Part shown: piece after piece, positions 63,275 to 64,000 of the stretch
Layout: the number at the start of each line of letters is the position of its first letter
Numbering within the stretch: position 1 is the stretch's first letter
Source of the DNA: Sphingomonas quercus
GTDB lineage: Bacteria > Pseudomonadota > Alphaproteobacteria > Sphingomonadales > Sphingomonadaceae
Length of the DNA: 64,000 nt
Direction of reading: 5' to 3'
Assembly (NCBI RefSeq): GCF_018863195.1
Contig: NZ_JAHKRT010000003.1
Coordinates: forward strand, 434,001-498,000
Notes under the pieces: model-generated
Database searches by the model: none
Seen by the model: only the letters and a program-made list of their open reading frames with translations
What the model was told of the DNA's origin: nothing
Program-made: the position numbers and the translations under genes

Positions 63275-64000
63275 CGCTCAATCTTTCTGCTGGAGAAATA
63301 GGCGTAGAACTGATCCAAAGCATCGCTCGCGCGCGCGACACGTTCCAGATCGTCATCGGTAGATGCGCAGACGCCCGAGAGCATCGCACCCACGCCGGGC
63401 GTCTCGGGCCGCGCAAACTTTCCATCGGCAATGTCGAGGTCATGGATGATCTCGCTGATGGCGACTAGGCCAGCGTCTTCGGCAAGACCGGCGCGCAACA
63501 CGATCGTCTCGAAGCTGCAGCGATCGCCCTCATGCGTGAACTCGGCGTCGGCCATGTCGAAGCGCAACTCGCCCGGTTCGGGCTGATTCGATTTGCCGTC
63601 GATGAAGCGGAACGATGCCGTCGGATCGACGAAGCGGCGAATGAGCCAGGCGCAGGCGATCCTGTCGACGTGGATGCCTCGGCGCGTGACCCAGGTCTTG
63701 CCCGTCAGATCGGCGGGCTGGAGCGTCGGCGCAGGATCGGTCCGGCTAACGTCGGGATGCTGATAGCGTTGGCGATCGAGGTCGCCGAGCGCAGCTTCGG
63801 CATCCTGTCGGCCGTGCGCGCCGAAGAAGTCGAGGCGTCCGACCTCCTCCATGCGTTTTTGCAAGCGCGCAATGTCCTGACTACTTGCAGGGCCGGTGTC
63901 GATCAGGCGGCGCGCAGCGTCTGCGATATCCGCATAATCGGCATCGCGCGCCGCATCGAAGAGCCCCCTGACATCGCCGTCGCTCTGGCCCGCCACGAGT
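63271..64000 (-). CDS. chrB: Chromate resistance protein ChrB, N-terminus beyond the window
   Basis: ChrB is the chromate-responsive regulator of chrA. The visible 242 residues contain the C-terminal ChrB domain (TWVTRRGIHVDRIACAWLIRRFVDP, FRFIDGK, FDMADAEFTHEGDRCSFETI). The frame stays open to base 64000, and family members are about 300 residues, so the first GTG at 63996 is probably internal. It is coupled to chrA by an ATGA overlap. Confidence 0.9.
   Translation of the reverse strand, partial: LVAGQSDGDVRGLFDAARDADYADIADAARRLIDTGPASSQDIARLQKRMEEVGRLDFFGAHGRQDAEAALGDLDRQRYQHPDVSRTDPAPTLQPADLTGKTWVTRRGIHVDRIACAWLIRRFVDPTASFRFIDGKSNQPEPGELRFDMADAEFTHEGDRCSFETIVLRAGLAEDAGLVAISEIIHDLDIADGKFARPETPGVGAMLSGVCASTDDDLERVARASDALDQFYAYFSSRKIER

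Noticed and set aside
1-64000. CRISPR arrays and rRNA genes
   Set aside because: No regularly spaced repeats and no rRNA-like stretches were seen when reading both strands.

Overview
The window is high-GC alphaproteobacterial chromosome, most likely Sphingomonadales (Sphingomonas or a close relative). This rests on the division/cell-wall (dcw) gene order, the fused cytochrome b561-YceI protein, the FecI-FecR-TonB receptor set, the PHA genes with an Ala/Pro/Lys-rich phasin, and sphingomonad-type intergenic inverted repeats. No rRNA or CRISPR array was seen.

Layout, backbone (1-44696). A tightly coupled dcw operon runs leftward (mraZ-rsmH-ftsL-ftsI-murE-murF-mraY, mraY cut by the window edge). 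Next come sdaA, an autotransporter, and an iron-type signalling set (ECF sigma factor, FecR, TonB receptor with STN domain). These are followed by a MarR regulator divergent from hmgA, a LysR regulator, ohr and a three-gene EmrAB-type efflux operon. Then come glutaryl-CoA dehydrogenase, a ROK sugar kinase, b561-YceI plus a second YceI, bacterioferritin, a PHA-system protein, an AlaC-like aminotransferase, phaC, a phasin and clpS. The last backbone stretch holds a Crp-type regulator, murA, a DUF167 protein, a SWIB protein, a very short bfd-like ferredoxin, a glycine-zipper protein, hom, glpX, an orphan LytS-type kinase, recJ and tRNA-Glu(TTC).

Layout, island (44680-59001). A 14.3-kb integrative element sits in the 3' end of tRNA-Glu, bounded by an exact 19-bp direct repeat. 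It carries its integrase at the tRNA end and a second tyrosine recombinase in the middle. Its cargo includes an XRE regulator, an orphan protein resembling the RarA/MgsA C-terminal domain, and a type II R-M pair (m4C-type methylase and BsaWI-like nuclease). A tight three-gene operon follows: a thymidylate-synthase-fold enzyme with Asp at the residue that selects cytosine over uracil substrates, a protein resembling the predicted alpha-glutamyl/putrescinyl-thymine pyrophosphorylase clade 3, and a protein with a possible cyclase-like pattern. At the right end are a toxin-like/ImmA-IrrE pair and a MazG-like hydrolase. A TGCAATTAATTGCA palindrome occurs three times and divides the cargo into modules. 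The TS-fold operon is the best candidate for an undescribed system, probably in base modification or nucleotide-based defence.

Layout, older element (59002-64000). Beyond the right att site lies a second, older element: a frameshifted large serine recombinase whose ancestral C-terminus appears to have been encoded by the antisense strand of the same tRNA-Glu, a frameshifted DUF1259 gene, and chrA-chrB chromate resistance. The tRNA-Glu has therefore accumulated at least two elements.
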